Shown here: positions 41,338 to 48,758 of the stretch, piece after piece
Layout of the letters: each line of letters begins with the position of its first letter
Numbering within the stretch: position 1 is the stretch's first letter
Assembly: GCA_002966495.1 (NCBI GenBank)
Contig: CP016490.1
Location: 1,798,001-1,862,000 of the forward strand
DNA: 64,000 nucleotides
Origin: Halomonas sp. GFAJ-1
Lineage (GTDB): Bacteria; Pseudomonadota; Gammaproteobacteria; Pseudomonadales; Halomonadaceae
Direction of reading: 5' to 3'
The notes under the pieces: generated by a model
Database searches by the model: none
Told to the model about the DNA's origin: nothing
What the model saw: the letters and a program-made list of their open reading frames with translations, nothing else
Position numbers and translations under genes: made by a program

Positions 41338-41365
41338 TGCCCCATCTTTCATGGTGGGGCATTTT
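41338..41365 (+). terminator. Terminator of the antitoxin gene
   Basis: Stem TGCCCCA / TGGGGCA with a 10-nt loop, then TTTTAG. Confidence 0.75.
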
Positions 41366-41461
41366 AGTGAGTATAAGGTAGGTAGCGCTCATGTGGGTTC
41401 GATGTCACCCCCCTTTTAACGGCGATAAAGCCTTTCTGCATTAATGGCGCTTCAATCGCTT

Positions 41462-41503
<42 letters not shown>

Positions 41504-41680
41504 GCCGTACCGGTGCCTAAACGCCGTCATTGGAGGTAGTCTCGGGAATAGGACTGCCAGCCACCACAGAAATAACCCTTTCGTTAGAACCCCTGCAGCA
41601 CTTTGCGTGTTTTGCGGTCTAAATCGCTGTGGTAAATGTTAGGCGGTGGTAAGCTTGGGTTTCGCTGTTGAGGAGTCTCT

Positions 41681-42262
41681 ATGCATAAAACACTAGGTGG
41701 CATCAGTATCGTGCTAGTGAGTGCCTTGCTACTGGCAGGTTGCGGTGGCCAGGAAGAGGAGCAGACAGAGGTGCAGCCTGAGGCGGTGAGCGAAGAGGCC
41801 GCACCGCAGCAGCCTGAAGAGGTGGTTGAGGCCGTCGAGCCTTTAGAGGTGGCTATTTCCACTAAAGCTTCGCTGCGCACCGATCGCCGCTTGATGGTCG
41901 AGGGCGAGACAAATCTGCCGGACGGCGCTCAGGTTCAGGTAACCATTGAGCGTGAGATAAGTCGTGTACGTTGGCAGTCTCGCACAAGTGTTATGGATGG
42001 GCAGTTCGGTGCTGGGCCTTTTGGTTCTGGGAGCGGTTTGCCCGATGGCGGCTACATTGTTCGAGTTCAGCTTTCAGAAGCCAGCGTGCAGCCTAGGGAA
42101 GTTCAAGCGCGCATTGGCGCCCAAGGAGAGCACCTGACGGGAGAGCTTGTGAGCCAGTCCCGCCATGGCTTGGGGCAGGTGGCCACCTACTCACGCCGCT
42201 TCTTGGTGGGGAGTGAACCAAGACGCACGCGTGACCAGGTGATCATTGTTGAAGAAAATTAA
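41681..42262 (+). CDS. Lipoprotein with acidic linker, unknown function
   Basis: Lipoprotein signal MHKTLGGISIVLVSALLLAG with lipobox Cys21. A ~35-residue linker extremely rich in Glu, Gln and Val (EEEQTEVQPEAVSEEAAPQQ) follows, then a beta-rich domain (about residues 60-190): LEVAISTKASLRTDRRLMVEG, TNLPDGAQVQVTIE, LPDGGYIVRVQLSEASVQP. The domain looks immunoglobulin-like (repeated strands, G/D turns), but no family is recognised. The acidic linker is common in halophile surface proteins. TGAGGAGTCTCT precedes the ATG. 193 residues. Confidence 0.75.
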   Translation: MHKTLGGISIVLVSALLLAGCGGQEEEQTEVQPEAVSEEAAPQQPEEVVEAVEPLEVAISTKASLRTDRRLMVEGETNLPDGAQVQVTIEREISRVRWQSRTSVMDGQFGAGPFGSGSGLPDGGYIVRVQLSEASVQPREVQARIGAQGEHLTGELVSQSRHGLGQVATYSRRFLVGSEPRRTRDQVIIVEEN

Positions 42263-42282
42263 GGATCTAGGGATAAGATGCT

Positions 42283-42807
42283 TTAGGCAGGGCACCAATG
42301 GGCTAACAGTACAGCGTGAATGGCCGTATCACTGGGCGCTTTTGAAAAGTGCTCAATGATAAAGCGTTCATCACGCTGAATAAGGTAATGTCCTGCTTTA
42401 TGAAACACGTGTGTTGGGCCTAGCAGCAGTAAGTCACCGGCTGCAACCGGCGAAAAATCCGTATTGCTAGCGGGGGTTGCCATGACACACGGTGCTTTCC
42501 AGTCAATTTTCAACGGCAGGTGGCTGGGTACCGTAATCGTGGTTGCTTGCACTTGTTCCCAGGGGAGGGGGCCAGTGTGAGTCAACGTTAAAAGTTGCGG
42601 CGCGCTATCACCTTCCAAAAGGGTAGCCAAAGAGCAATCAAGAGCATCGGCAAGCGCCACTAAGCGCTCATGGCCAATCTGCTTGATCGCACCAGACTCC
42701 CAATAGGAAATAGTGACATCTGATACGCCAACTTTACGTGCAAGGGCAGCTTTGTTGAGCTTGGCCCTAAGCCGCAGTTGCTTGATACGTGAGCCTAGCG
42801 ATTCCAT
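42283..42807 (-). CDS. XRE-family regulator with degenerate S24-like C-terminal domain
   Basis: N-terminal Cro/C1 HTH (SRIKQLRLRAKLNKAALARK, VGVSDVTISYWESGAIKQIG, residues about 5-60), then an S24/LexA-like C-terminal fold (TITVPSHLPLKIDWKAPC, NTDFSPVAAGDLLLLGPTHVFHKAGHYLIQ). In self-cleaving relatives a Ser sits in the SMxPTF-type motif; here the segment is ASNTDFSP, so the serine nucleophile position appears altered, and a self-cleaving repressor is doubtful. 174 residues, similar to small regulators such as those controlling phage or stress genes. Divergent from gltX with 298 bp between. Confidence 0.8.
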   Translation of the reverse strand: MESLGSRIKQLRLRAKLNKAALARKVGVSDVTISYWESGAIKQIGHERLVALADALDCSLATLLEGDSAPQLLTLTHTGPLPWEQVQATTITVPSHLPLKIDWKAPCVMATPASNTDFSPVAAGDLLLLGPTHVFHKAGHYLIQRDERFIIEHFSKAPSDTAIHAVLLAHWCPA

Positions 42808-43067
42808 TTCATCTTCCTATCGATGAGCTTAAAAAGCTCGTTGGATGTACTTCCACCGCTTACGGTGGCGCTCTGGACATGCTAAAAATGGTCTACTAAA
42901 TAGTGTGTCTCATTTTCAAACATGAACACGAATCATAGGTACAGCGCCATACTAAGCGATTGTGCTTTAACGCGCATCTTGCAATCTATTACTCTTAAGC
43001 ATTCGATCTGACGCTTTTAAGGGAAACTCGTTCCCTGAAGGATACTGTTGGTTAGCTAAAGGGTGCG

Positions 43068-43073
43068 TATAAT
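43068..43073 (+). promoter_or_regulatory. Candidate -10 box of gltX
   Basis: Perfect TATAAT 33 bp before the gltX start; the -35 region is poor (no TTGACA-like hexamer at 17 bp). Confidence 0.35.
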
Positions 43074-43105
43074 GTCGCCACGCTTAATTGCAAAAGGATA
43101 ATTTG

Positions 43106-44584
43106 ATGACCGTACGTACGCGTATCGCACCTTCTCCTACGGGCGACCCCCATGTAGGCACTGCTTACATCGCGCTGTTTAATCTCTGTTTTGCGCGCCA
43201 ACACGGCGGGCAGTTCATTTTGCGTATTGAAGATACGGATCGGGTGCGTTCTACGCCTGAGTCGGAGCAGATGATTTTGGATTCTCTGCGCTGGCTGGGC
43301 CTTGAGTGGGATGAAGGCCCGGATGTTGGCGGCCCCCACGGCCCGTACCGTCAAAGCGAGCGTGGGGATATTTACGCCCAGTATTCGCAGCAATTGCTAG
43401 ATGCCGGTCATGCATTTAAATGTTATCGCACCAGTGAAGAGCTTGATGAACTGCGAGAGGCCCGTAAAGCGGCTGGGATGCAGTTGGCGCTAAAGCCCGT
43501 TGATCTAGCGCTAGATGCAGACGAGCAGGCGCGCCGCGAGCAAGAGAATTGGCCCTATGTGGTGCGCATGAACGTACCTAGCACTGGCGTGTGTGTTGTA
43601 AAGGATATGCTTCGCGGGGCTATTGAGGTTGAGTGGGCGCAAGTGGATGCGCAAATTCTACTTAAATCAGACGGTATGCCTACTTACCACCTTGCTAACG
43701 TGGTGGATGACCATTTGATGGGCATTACCCATGTGTTACGTGGGGAAGAGTGGATTAACTCAGCGCCGAAGCACCAGCTTTTATATGAGTACTTTGGCTG
43801 GGAAATGCCTGAGCTTTGCCATATGCCGCTGTTGCGTAACCCGGATAAATCCAAACTTTCCAAGCGTAAGAACCCAACGTCGATTAACTACTACCGACGC
43901 ATGGGGTTCCTTCCCCAAGCGGTAACCAACTACCTGGGGCGCATGGGCTGGTCGATGCCGGATGAGCGGGAGAAGTTCAGCCTATCCGATATGATGGCGG
44001 AGTTTGATATTCAGCGAGTATCGCTGGGTGGGCCGGTGTTCGATTTGGAAAAGTTGACTTGGTTAAACGGCGTCTACATTCGTGAAGACCTGGACGACGA
44101 TGCGCTGCTCCAAGCACTGCGCGAATGGGCGTTTAATGATGCCTATGTGAAGCAAATTCTACCCCAGGTACGCCCGCGAGTTGAAACGCTCTCGCAGGTG
44201 GTGCCGCTGGCAGGTCACTTCTTCTCAGGATTGCCCGCCTTAACAGAAGATGACTTTGACAGCGTTAAACTCGATAAAGAAACGCTGGTGAAGTTGCTGC
44301 AGTTCTTGGTATGGCGTTTTGAAACGGTGCCTGGCTGGGATAAAGAGGCATTGTTAGCTGAAGTGAAAGCGTTAGCAGAGCATTTTGAGCTAAAAATGAA
44401 GGCTTTCTTAGCGCCGGTCTTTATTGCCATTACGGGCAGCTCGTCAAGTACCTCTGTGATGGATGCTATGGCGATTTTGGGGTCGGATGTCACCCGTGCA
44501 CGGCTTCGAAATGCGCTTGAAGTATTAGGTGGCGTATCCAAGAAGCAAGCTAAACGCTTCGAAAAGGAGTATCGCGAGCTGTAA
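43106..44584 (+). CDS. gltX: Glutamyl-tRNA synthetase
   Basis: Class I synthetase charging tRNA-Glu. Start at ATG 43106 after AAAAGGATAATTTG; six upstream codons are open but not family-like. The HIGH-type motif is APSPTGDPHVGTA (8-20) and the KMSKS-type motif is KLSKR (250-254); RIEDTDRVRST is the Glu-specific binding stretch. The anticodon-binding domain (about 320-492) ends in the helical NALEVLGGVSKKQAKRFEKE. 492 residues. It lies upstream of tRNA-Glu itself, a neat pairing but with a terminator in between. Confidence 0.97.
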   Translation: MTVRTRIAPSPTGDPHVGTAYIALFNLCFARQHGGQFILRIEDTDRVRSTPESEQMILDSLRWLGLEWDEGPDVGGPHGPYRQSERGDIYAQYSQQLLDAGHAFKCYRTSEELDELREARKAAGMQLALKPVDLALDADEQARREQENWPYVVRMNVPSTGVCVVKDMLRGAIEVEWAQVDAQILLKSDGMPTYHLANVVDDHLMGITHVLRGEEWINSAPKHQLLYEYFGWEMPELCHMPLLRNPDKSKLSKRKNPTSINYYRRMGFLPQAVTNYLGRMGWSMPDEREKFSLSDMMAEFDIQRVSLGGPVFDLEKLTWLNGVYIREDLDDDALLQALREWAFNDAYVKQILPQVRPRVETLSQVVPLAGHFFSGLPALTEDDFDSVKLDKETLVKLLQFLVWRFETVPGWDKEALLAEVKALAEHFELKMKAFLAPVFIAITGSSSSTSVMDAMAILGSDVTRARLRNALEVLGGVSKKQAKRFEKEYREL

Positions 44585-44594
44585 GCCTGTTGGG

Positions 44595-44635
44595 AAGCGC
44601 CAAACTCCGCTGGTTGGGCGAGTTTGGCGCTTTCT
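44595..44635 (+). terminator. Terminator of gltX
   Basis: 13-bp stem AAGCGCCAAACTC / GAGTTTGGCGCTT with a 12-nt loop, then TTTC; the T-run is short. Confidence 0.75.
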
Positions 44636-44649
44636 GGTGAGCAATAGGG

Positions 44650-44678
44650 TTGACGAAGATCAGCTTAATCAGTATTAT
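44650..44678 (+). promoter_or_regulatory. Promoter of the tRNA-Ala / tRNA-Glu pair
   Basis: TTGACG (44650-44655), 17-bp spacer, TATTAT (44673-44678), starting transcription some 15 bp before the first tRNA. Confidence 0.75.
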
Positions 44679-44700
44679 ACGCTCCGTCTTAACGACATGT

Positions 44701-44776
44701 GGGGCCTTAGCTCAGCTGGGAGAGCGCAACACTGGCAGTGTTGAGGTCAGCGGTTCGATCCCGCTAGGCTCCACCA
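44701..44776 (+). tRNA. tRNA-Ala (anticodon GGC)
   Basis: 76-nt cloverleaf: acceptor GGGGCCT pairs with AGGCTCC, D-arm CTCAGCTGGGAGAGC, anticodon arm CAACA-CTGGCAG-TGTTG with GGC at 44734-44736, T-arm with GGTTCGATCC, and encoded 3' ACCA. Reads GCC/GCU. Confidence 0.98.
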
Positions 44777-44812
44777 ATAACGAGCATCGCGCGTCATTTC
44801 AAGGTTAGATAC

Positions 44813-44888
44813 GTCCCATTCGTCTAGTGGTCTAGGACACCGCCCTTTCACGGCGGTAACAGGGGTTCGAACCCCCTATGGGACGCCA
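44813..44888 (+). tRNA. tRNA-Glu (anticodon UUC)
   Basis: 76-nt cloverleaf: acceptor GTCCCAT pairs with ATGGGAC, D-arm GTCTAGTGGTCTAGGAC, anticodon arm CCGCC-CTTTCAC-GGCGG with TTC at 44847-44849, T-arm AGGGGTTCGAACCCCCT, encoded GCCA. Reads GAA/GAG. 36 bp after tRNA-Ala, same transcript. Confidence 0.98.
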
Positions 44889-44915
44889 CCTCCTACATTT
44901 CTTGCTCTGTTAATC

Positions 44916-44951
44916 TGCCAACGGGTCCTTACCTGTTAGTTGGCATTTTTT
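44916..44951 (+). terminator. Terminator of the tRNA pair
   Basis: Stem TGCCAAC / GTTGGCA, with part of the loop able to pair, then TTTTTT. Confidence 0.8.
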
Positions 44952-45013
44952 CTTGCCTGTCATTTGTGTTTCTACCCTATATCAGCCTCTTTTTGAGTGA
45001 TTTTGTGCTTGAC

Positions 45014-45221
45014 TTGTCCACTTTTGCGATTCTAGCGAAGGGGTTGTGCACAACCCCTTGTTGTTAGCCTAAAAAATCAGCGATTTAAATTAAAATCTAT
45101 AAAATCAATGGCTTACGTTAGGTTAAAAAATGACCAATTTAAGGCTGGGTCACTGTTCATGGCGATTGTGGGACGTTTTCTAGTGGTTGTGAACAGGGTT
45201 ATCCACAGATAGTGTGGAAAA
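45014..45221. other. Cluster of DnaA-box-like sites in an A/T-rich intergenic region
   Basis: Within the 368-bp gap (44889-45256) between the tRNA pair and the next gene: consensus TTATCCACA at 45199-45207, near-consensus TGTGGAAAA at 45213-45221 in opposite orientation, and looser sites TTGTCCACT (45014-45022), TTGTGCACAA (45044-45053) and TTGTGAACA (45187-45195). TTGTGCACAA is the core of a perfect 22-bp palindrome at 45038-45059 (arms AAGGGGTTGTG). A/T-rich stretches lie at 45070-45108. No dnaA, dnaN or gidA gene is near, so this is not called the chromosome origin; a DnaA-titration or accessory site is possible. Confidence 0.5.
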
Positions 45222-45256
45222 CCCTTTTCAAGACCGAGCCGCTAAAAAGTCAAGCG

Positions 45257-46138
45257 TTATTCTGGTTTTCGTAGCCGCTTTAAAAGTGACGACGTGTCCC
45301 ACCGGCCGCCCTCCATGCGCTGCACATCCGCATAGAATTGATCGACCAGGGCGGTGACGGGAAGGGTGGCATCCAGGCGACGCGCTTGCTCTAGGCAAAT
45401 GCCTAAATCCTTGCGCATCCAGTTCACTGCGAAGCCATGGTTATACTCATCGGCAATCATGGTTTTGTGGCGATTATCCATTTGCCAGGAACCCGCGGCA
45501 CCTTTTGAGATAACGTCGATGACCTGTTGCTGATCAAGACCTGCCTGTTCAGCAAAATGCAGGCCTTCGGAAAGACCTTGTACTAAACCGGCAATGCAGA
45601 TCTGGTTAACCATTTTGGTGAGCTGGCCACTGCTAGCAGGCCCCATCAATGTGACGGCCTTGGCATAGTGGTTGAGAACAGGCGCTACGGCATCAAAATG
45701 GTGCTGTTCACCGCCGCACATAACCGTCAGCGCGCCATTTTCAGCGCCTTGCTGGCCGCCTGAGACAGGCGCGTCTAGAAAGGCGACGCCTTTCTCGCGG
45801 CAAGCATTATCTAGCTCTAACGCCAAATCCGCAGAAGCGGTAGTGTGGTCAACTAGAATGCTGCCGCTGGCCATAGTGCTTAATACGCCGTCAACGCCGG
45901 TGGTGACTTGTCTTACGTCGTCGTCGTTACCCACGCATACCAGCACCAGGTCTGCGCCTTCAGCGGCTTCTTTAGGTGTAGCATGGGCAGTCCCGCCGTG
46001 TTCCTTGGCCCACGCTTCAGCTTTGCTATAAGTGCGGTTATACGCGCGAGTGGTTAAGCCCTGTTTCGCGAGGTGGCCTGCCATGGGGTAGCCCATAACG
46101 CCTAAGCCAATAAAGGCGACGGTTTTGATGGTCTTCAT
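45257..46138 (-). CDS. 3-hydroxyisobutyrate dehydrogenase-family oxidoreductase
   Basis: NAD(P)-dependent beta-hydroxyacid dehydrogenase. Rossmann motif GLGVMG at residues 11-16 with VAFI before it, substrate loop DAPVSGGQQGAENG (122-135), and catalytic Lys175 in QLTKMVNQ. 293 residues. The family covers 3-hydroxyisobutyrate dehydrogenase, tartronate semialdehyde reductase and others; this sequence has no decisive marker. YNRTYSKAEAW follows the second strand, which favours NADP-type specificity (Arg after the strand), but this is weak evidence. It lies 122 bp upstream of the end of gltA (same strand). Confidence 0.88.
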   Translation of the reverse strand: MKTIKTVAFIGLGVMGYPMAGHLAKQGLTTRAYNRTYSKAEAWAKEHGGTAHATPKEAAEGADLVLVCVGNDDDVRQVTTGVDGVLSTMASGSILVDHTTASADLALELDNACREKGVAFLDAPVSGGQQGAENGALTVMCGGEQHHFDAVAPVLNHYAKAVTLMGPASSGQLTKMVNQICIAGLVQGLSEGLHFAEQAGLDQQQVIDVISKGAAGSWQMDNRHKTMIADEYNHGFAVNWMRKDLGICLEQARRLDATLPVTALVDQFYADVQRMEGGRWDTSSLLKRLRKPE

Positions 46139-46202
46139 AGAGCACCTTTCTTGTGGATGTCGGTTTTGTCGATATCAATAAGTGGGTGGCGAAATATACG
46201 CA

Positions 46203-46226
46203 AAAGGCCACCCGAAGGTGGCCTTT
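46203..46226 (-). terminator. Terminator of gltA
   Basis: 10-bp stem AAAGGCCACC / GGTGGCCTTT around the CGAA tetraloop; on the minus strand it ends in TTTT, 35 bp beyond the gltA stop. Confidence 0.85.
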
Positions 46227-46260
46227 CATCATCCTATAAATCCGCCTGACGGCTACAGAT

Positions 46261-47547
46261 TTATTTTTTAGGATAGTCACGCTGGTCATGGCCAATATAG
46301 AGCTGGCGCGGGCGACCAATTTTGTAGCTTTCGCTGAGCATTTCGTGCCAATGAGAAATCCAGCCAATCGTCCGGGATACCGCAAAAATAACGGTGAACA
46401 TATTGGTAGGAATGCCCATTGCCTTGAGGATGATGCCCGAATAGAAATCAACGTTCGGGTAAAGCTTGCGCTCAATGAAGTATTCATCTTCCAGGGCGAT
46501 CTGCTCAAGCCGCTTGGCAATTTTAAGCTGCGGATCGTCAGCCATGCCTAGCTCTTCGAGTACTTCGTCGCAGGTCTCTTTCATTACCTTGGCACGCGGG
46601 TCGAAGTTGCGATAAACGCGGTGACCAAAGCCCATCAGCTTGAACGGGTCATCTTTATCTTTCGCTTTATCGACAAAGCGCTGAATGTTCTCTTCAGAGT
46701 CGTCGCCGATCTCATCTAGCATATTCAGTACAGCTTCGTTTGCTCCGCCGTGGGCTGGGCCCCACAGTGCGGCGATACCAGCGCTGATACAGGCAAACGG
46801 GTTAGCGCCGGTAGAGCCTGCTAAGCGAACGGTAGAAGTAGAGGCGTTTTGCTCGTGGTCCGCATGCAGCATAAAGATGCGGTCCATGGCTTTCGCGTAT
46901 ACCGGGTTGATTTTGTACTCTTCGCACGGGTTGCTGAACATCATGTAGAGGAAGTTCTCTGCATAGCTCAGGTCGTTGCGCGGATAGTTAAAGGGCTGAC
47001 CAACATTATATTTGTGCGACATTGCAGCCAGAGTAGGCATTTTCGCAATGAGGCGAACGGCGCTAATGACGCGATCTTCTTCTTGGGTAATGTCCATATG
47101 GTCGTGGTAGAAAGCAGCTAAGCCACCCACCACGCCACACAAGATCGACATAGGGTGCGCGTCGCGGCGGAATCCCTTGAAGAAGTTGTTGATCTGGTCG
47201 TGGACCATGGTGTGATTGCGAATGCGCGATTCGAAATCAGCGTACTGCTCGTCGTCGGGTAGCTCACCGAAAAGTAGGGTGTAGCAAACTTCGACAAAGT
47301 TAGATTCTTTAGCCAGCTGGTCAATGGGGTAGCCGCGGTGAAGCAGTACGCCCTTGCCGCCATCAATATAGGTGATTGCGGACTGGCAGGAAGAAGTGGC
47401 CATGAAGCCGGGGTCGTAGGTAAACAGGCCTTCAGCACCTAAGCCGCGTACGTCGATGACGTCGGGGCCAAGTGTGCCGGAATACATGGGTAGATCGATC
47501 GGTTTTTCTAAACCGTCTACCGTCAATGTCGCTTTCCTGTCAGCCAT
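46261..47547 (-). CDS. gltA: Citrate synthase (type II)
   Basis: Condenses oxaloacetate and acetyl-CoA to citrate, the entry reaction of the TCA cycle. The 428 residues match the long gammaproteobacterial, NADH-sensitive type II enzyme. Catalytic sites: His in MLHADHEQNASTSTVR, GFGHRVYRNFDPRA (His and Arg of the oxaloacetate site) and the Asp in NVDFYSGIIL. The N-terminal domain of the hexameric type (KATLTVDGLEKPIDLPMYSG) is present. AAAGGAGG precedes the ATG. It is transcribed away from the sdh genes. Confidence 0.97.
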   Translation of the reverse strand: MADRKATLTVDGLEKPIDLPMYSGTLGPDVIDVRGLGAEGLFTYDPGFMATSSCQSAITYIDGGKGVLLHRGYPIDQLAKESNFVEVCYTLLFGELPDDEQYADFESRIRNHTMVHDQINNFFKGFRRDAHPMSILCGVVGGLAAFYHDHMDITQEEDRVISAVRLIAKMPTLAAMSHKYNVGQPFNYPRNDLSYAENFLYMMFSNPCEEYKINPVYAKAMDRIFMLHADHEQNASTSTVRLAGSTGANPFACISAGIAALWGPAHGGANEAVLNMLDEIGDDSEENIQRFVDKAKDKDDPFKLMGFGHRVYRNFDPRAKVMKETCDEVLEELGMADDPQLKIAKRLEQIALEDEYFIERKLYPNVDFYSGIILKAMGIPTNMFTVIFAVSRTIGWISHWHEMLSESYKIGRPRQLYIGHDQRDYPKK

Positions 47548-47622
47548 GCTGGCCTCCTTTCGAATTCGGTTTGGGACGTAAAGTCGTTGTTTCGCTTACC
47601 GCGCCGGCGAAAAGGCCTGCCC

Positions 47623-47650
47623 ACTATAGAAGCGTGCAACATTTTGTCAA
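47623..47650 (-). promoter_or_regulatory. Sigma-70 promoter of gltA
   Basis: On the minus strand: TTGACA (47650-47645), 16-bp spacer, TATAGT (47628-47623). Five to six matches in each box; about 75 bp before the gltA start. Confidence 0.8.
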
Positions 47651-47876
47651 TTAGCCTATTCGCCAGTCATTGGTTGTACAAATGTTGTTGTTATGAATAA
47701 TTTCTGTATATGATGTTTAGGCAGTTTATACTATAGAAGTGCCAGTGAGTTGACGATAAGTTAGGAGACTTATCAAACCGTCAAACTCCTGTCACTATAG
47801 CTATGCTGCAACGCAAAATCGACTCGGTTTGGTGGTAATCATCTTGCACCATGGTCGAGTCTAGCCTGAGTTCAGT

Positions 47877-47905
47877 TTGTCAGCGGGGGCTAAGGTTCTT
47901 ATAAT
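47877..47905 (+). promoter_or_regulatory. Sigma-70 promoter of sdhCDAB
   Basis: TTGTCA (47877-47882), 17-bp spacer, TATAAT (47900-47905); gives a leader of about 113 nt before the sdhC start. Confidence 0.75.
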
Positions 47906-47977
47906 CCACGGCGCGCGACCGGCAGGCAGGTGGTCGTGCTCGACTTGGCGACGGCCGAGCCCCTTCCAGCAATCACT

Positions 47978-48015
47978 GCCCGCTCGGGCCATGCCCGAAC
48001 AGTCGCAGAGCGGGC
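47978..48015 (+). promoter_or_regulatory. Stable hairpin in the sdhC mRNA leader
   Basis: Outer stem GCCCGCTC / GAGCGGGC and inner stem CGGGC / GCCCG (one C shared), ending 10 nt before the start codon GTG at 48025 and so next to the ribosome site. May restrain sdhC translation or be opened by an RNA; inference only. Confidence 0.5.
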
Positions 48016-48024
48016 CAAGAGAGT

Positions 48025-48414
48025 GTGTACAACGCCGTGAATAGCAAACGACCCGTAAACTTAGATTTAAATACGATACATTTCCCACTTCCGGCGCTAA
48101 CGTCGATTACACACCGTATCACGGGTGTCATCCTGTTCGTTGGCCTGATTTTCGCTTTTTGGGCGCTGGGTAAATCCCTATCATCTCCGGCTGGCTTCGA
48201 TGCCGTCAGCAGTGCGCTGGCCAACAATTTTTTTGCCAAGTTCATCGCTTGGGGGTTGTTGTCCGCTTTAGCATTCCATTTTGTCGCAGGTATCAAACAC
48301 CTGTTAATGGATGCTGATATTGGCGTAACCCTTGAAGGTGGTGTGAAAAAAGCACAGATCACTGTCGTGGTTAGTGCCGTTCTGATCATTTTGGCAGGAG
48401 TCTGGGTATGGTAA
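48025..48414 (+). CDS. sdhC: Succinate dehydrogenase cytochrome b556 subunit
   Basis: Membrane anchor of complex II. Three helices; conserved start block SKRPVNLDLNTIHFPLPALTSITHRITGV (in parts), with the SITHRITG motif (quinone-site Ser and Arg), and the haem-ligand His in ALAFHFVAGIKHLLMDADIG. It starts with GTG at 48025; GTG at 48037 would also give a family-like N-terminus. 129 residues, as usual. Its 3' end overlaps sdhD by 7 bp. Confidence 0.94.
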   Translation: MYNAVNSKRPVNLDLNTIHFPLPALTSITHRITGVILFVGLIFAFWALGKSLSSPAGFDAVSSALANNFFAKFIAWGLLSALAFHFVAGIKHLLMDADIGVTLEGGVKKAQITVVVSAVLIILAGVWVW

Positions 48415-48755
48415 CTAACATCACTAGCTTTGGCCGCAGCGGGCTTTCTGATTGGCTAATGCAGCGGGTTTCTGCGGTTATCCTGGCCCTTTATACGGTC
48501 TTTATAGTCGCTTATTTGTTGTTCAATCCGAACCTGGATTACTACGCCTGGAGCGGACTGTTCAGCCAAACGTGGATGCGTATCTTCTCGCTGCTGGCGT
48601 TTATCTCCATTGCAGCACACGCCTGGATCGGTTTGTGGACTGTCACCACCGATTATCTCAAGTCCACTCGCCTGCGCGTAGGTGTCCAGACGCTGATTAT
48701 TCTGGCCATCTTCGTATACCTGGTGTGGGGCATTCAAATTCTGTGGGGAGCTTGA
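48408..48755 (+). CDS. sdhD: Succinate dehydrogenase membrane anchor subunit
   Basis: 115 residues with three helices. Conserved GLSDWLMQRVSAVILALYT at the first helix (quinone-site Arg-Ala/Val-Ser block), AHAWIGLWTVTTDYL with the second haem ligand region, and a hydrophobic end LVWGIQILWGA. It completes the two-subunit anchor with SdhC. ATG at 48408 lies within the end of sdhC, so the two are translationally coupled; sdhA begins 3 bp after the stop. Confidence 0.94.
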   Translation: MVTNITSFGRSGLSDWLMQRVSAVILALYTVFIVAYLLFNPNLDYYAWSGLFSQTWMRIFSLLAFISIAAHAWIGLWTVTTDYLKSTRLRVGVQTLIILAIFVYLVWGIQILWGA

Positions 48756-48758
48756 TAC

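Larger units (their letters stand above)
47548..48024. other. Divergent control region of gltA and sdhCDAB
   Basis: 477 bp without a gene. It has a gltA promoter near one end (47623-47650) and an sdh promoter plus GC-rich leader near the other (47877-48015). The central part (47660-47870) is A/T-rich in places (for instance TTTATACTATAG near 47733); I see no clear CRP, ArcA or Fur site by eye. Confidence 0.7.

Noticed and set aside
45014..45221. DnaA-box cluster considered as the chromosomal origin
   Set aside because: No dnaA, dnaN, gidA or rpmH nearby and only one perfect box; kept as a possible DnaA-binding site only.
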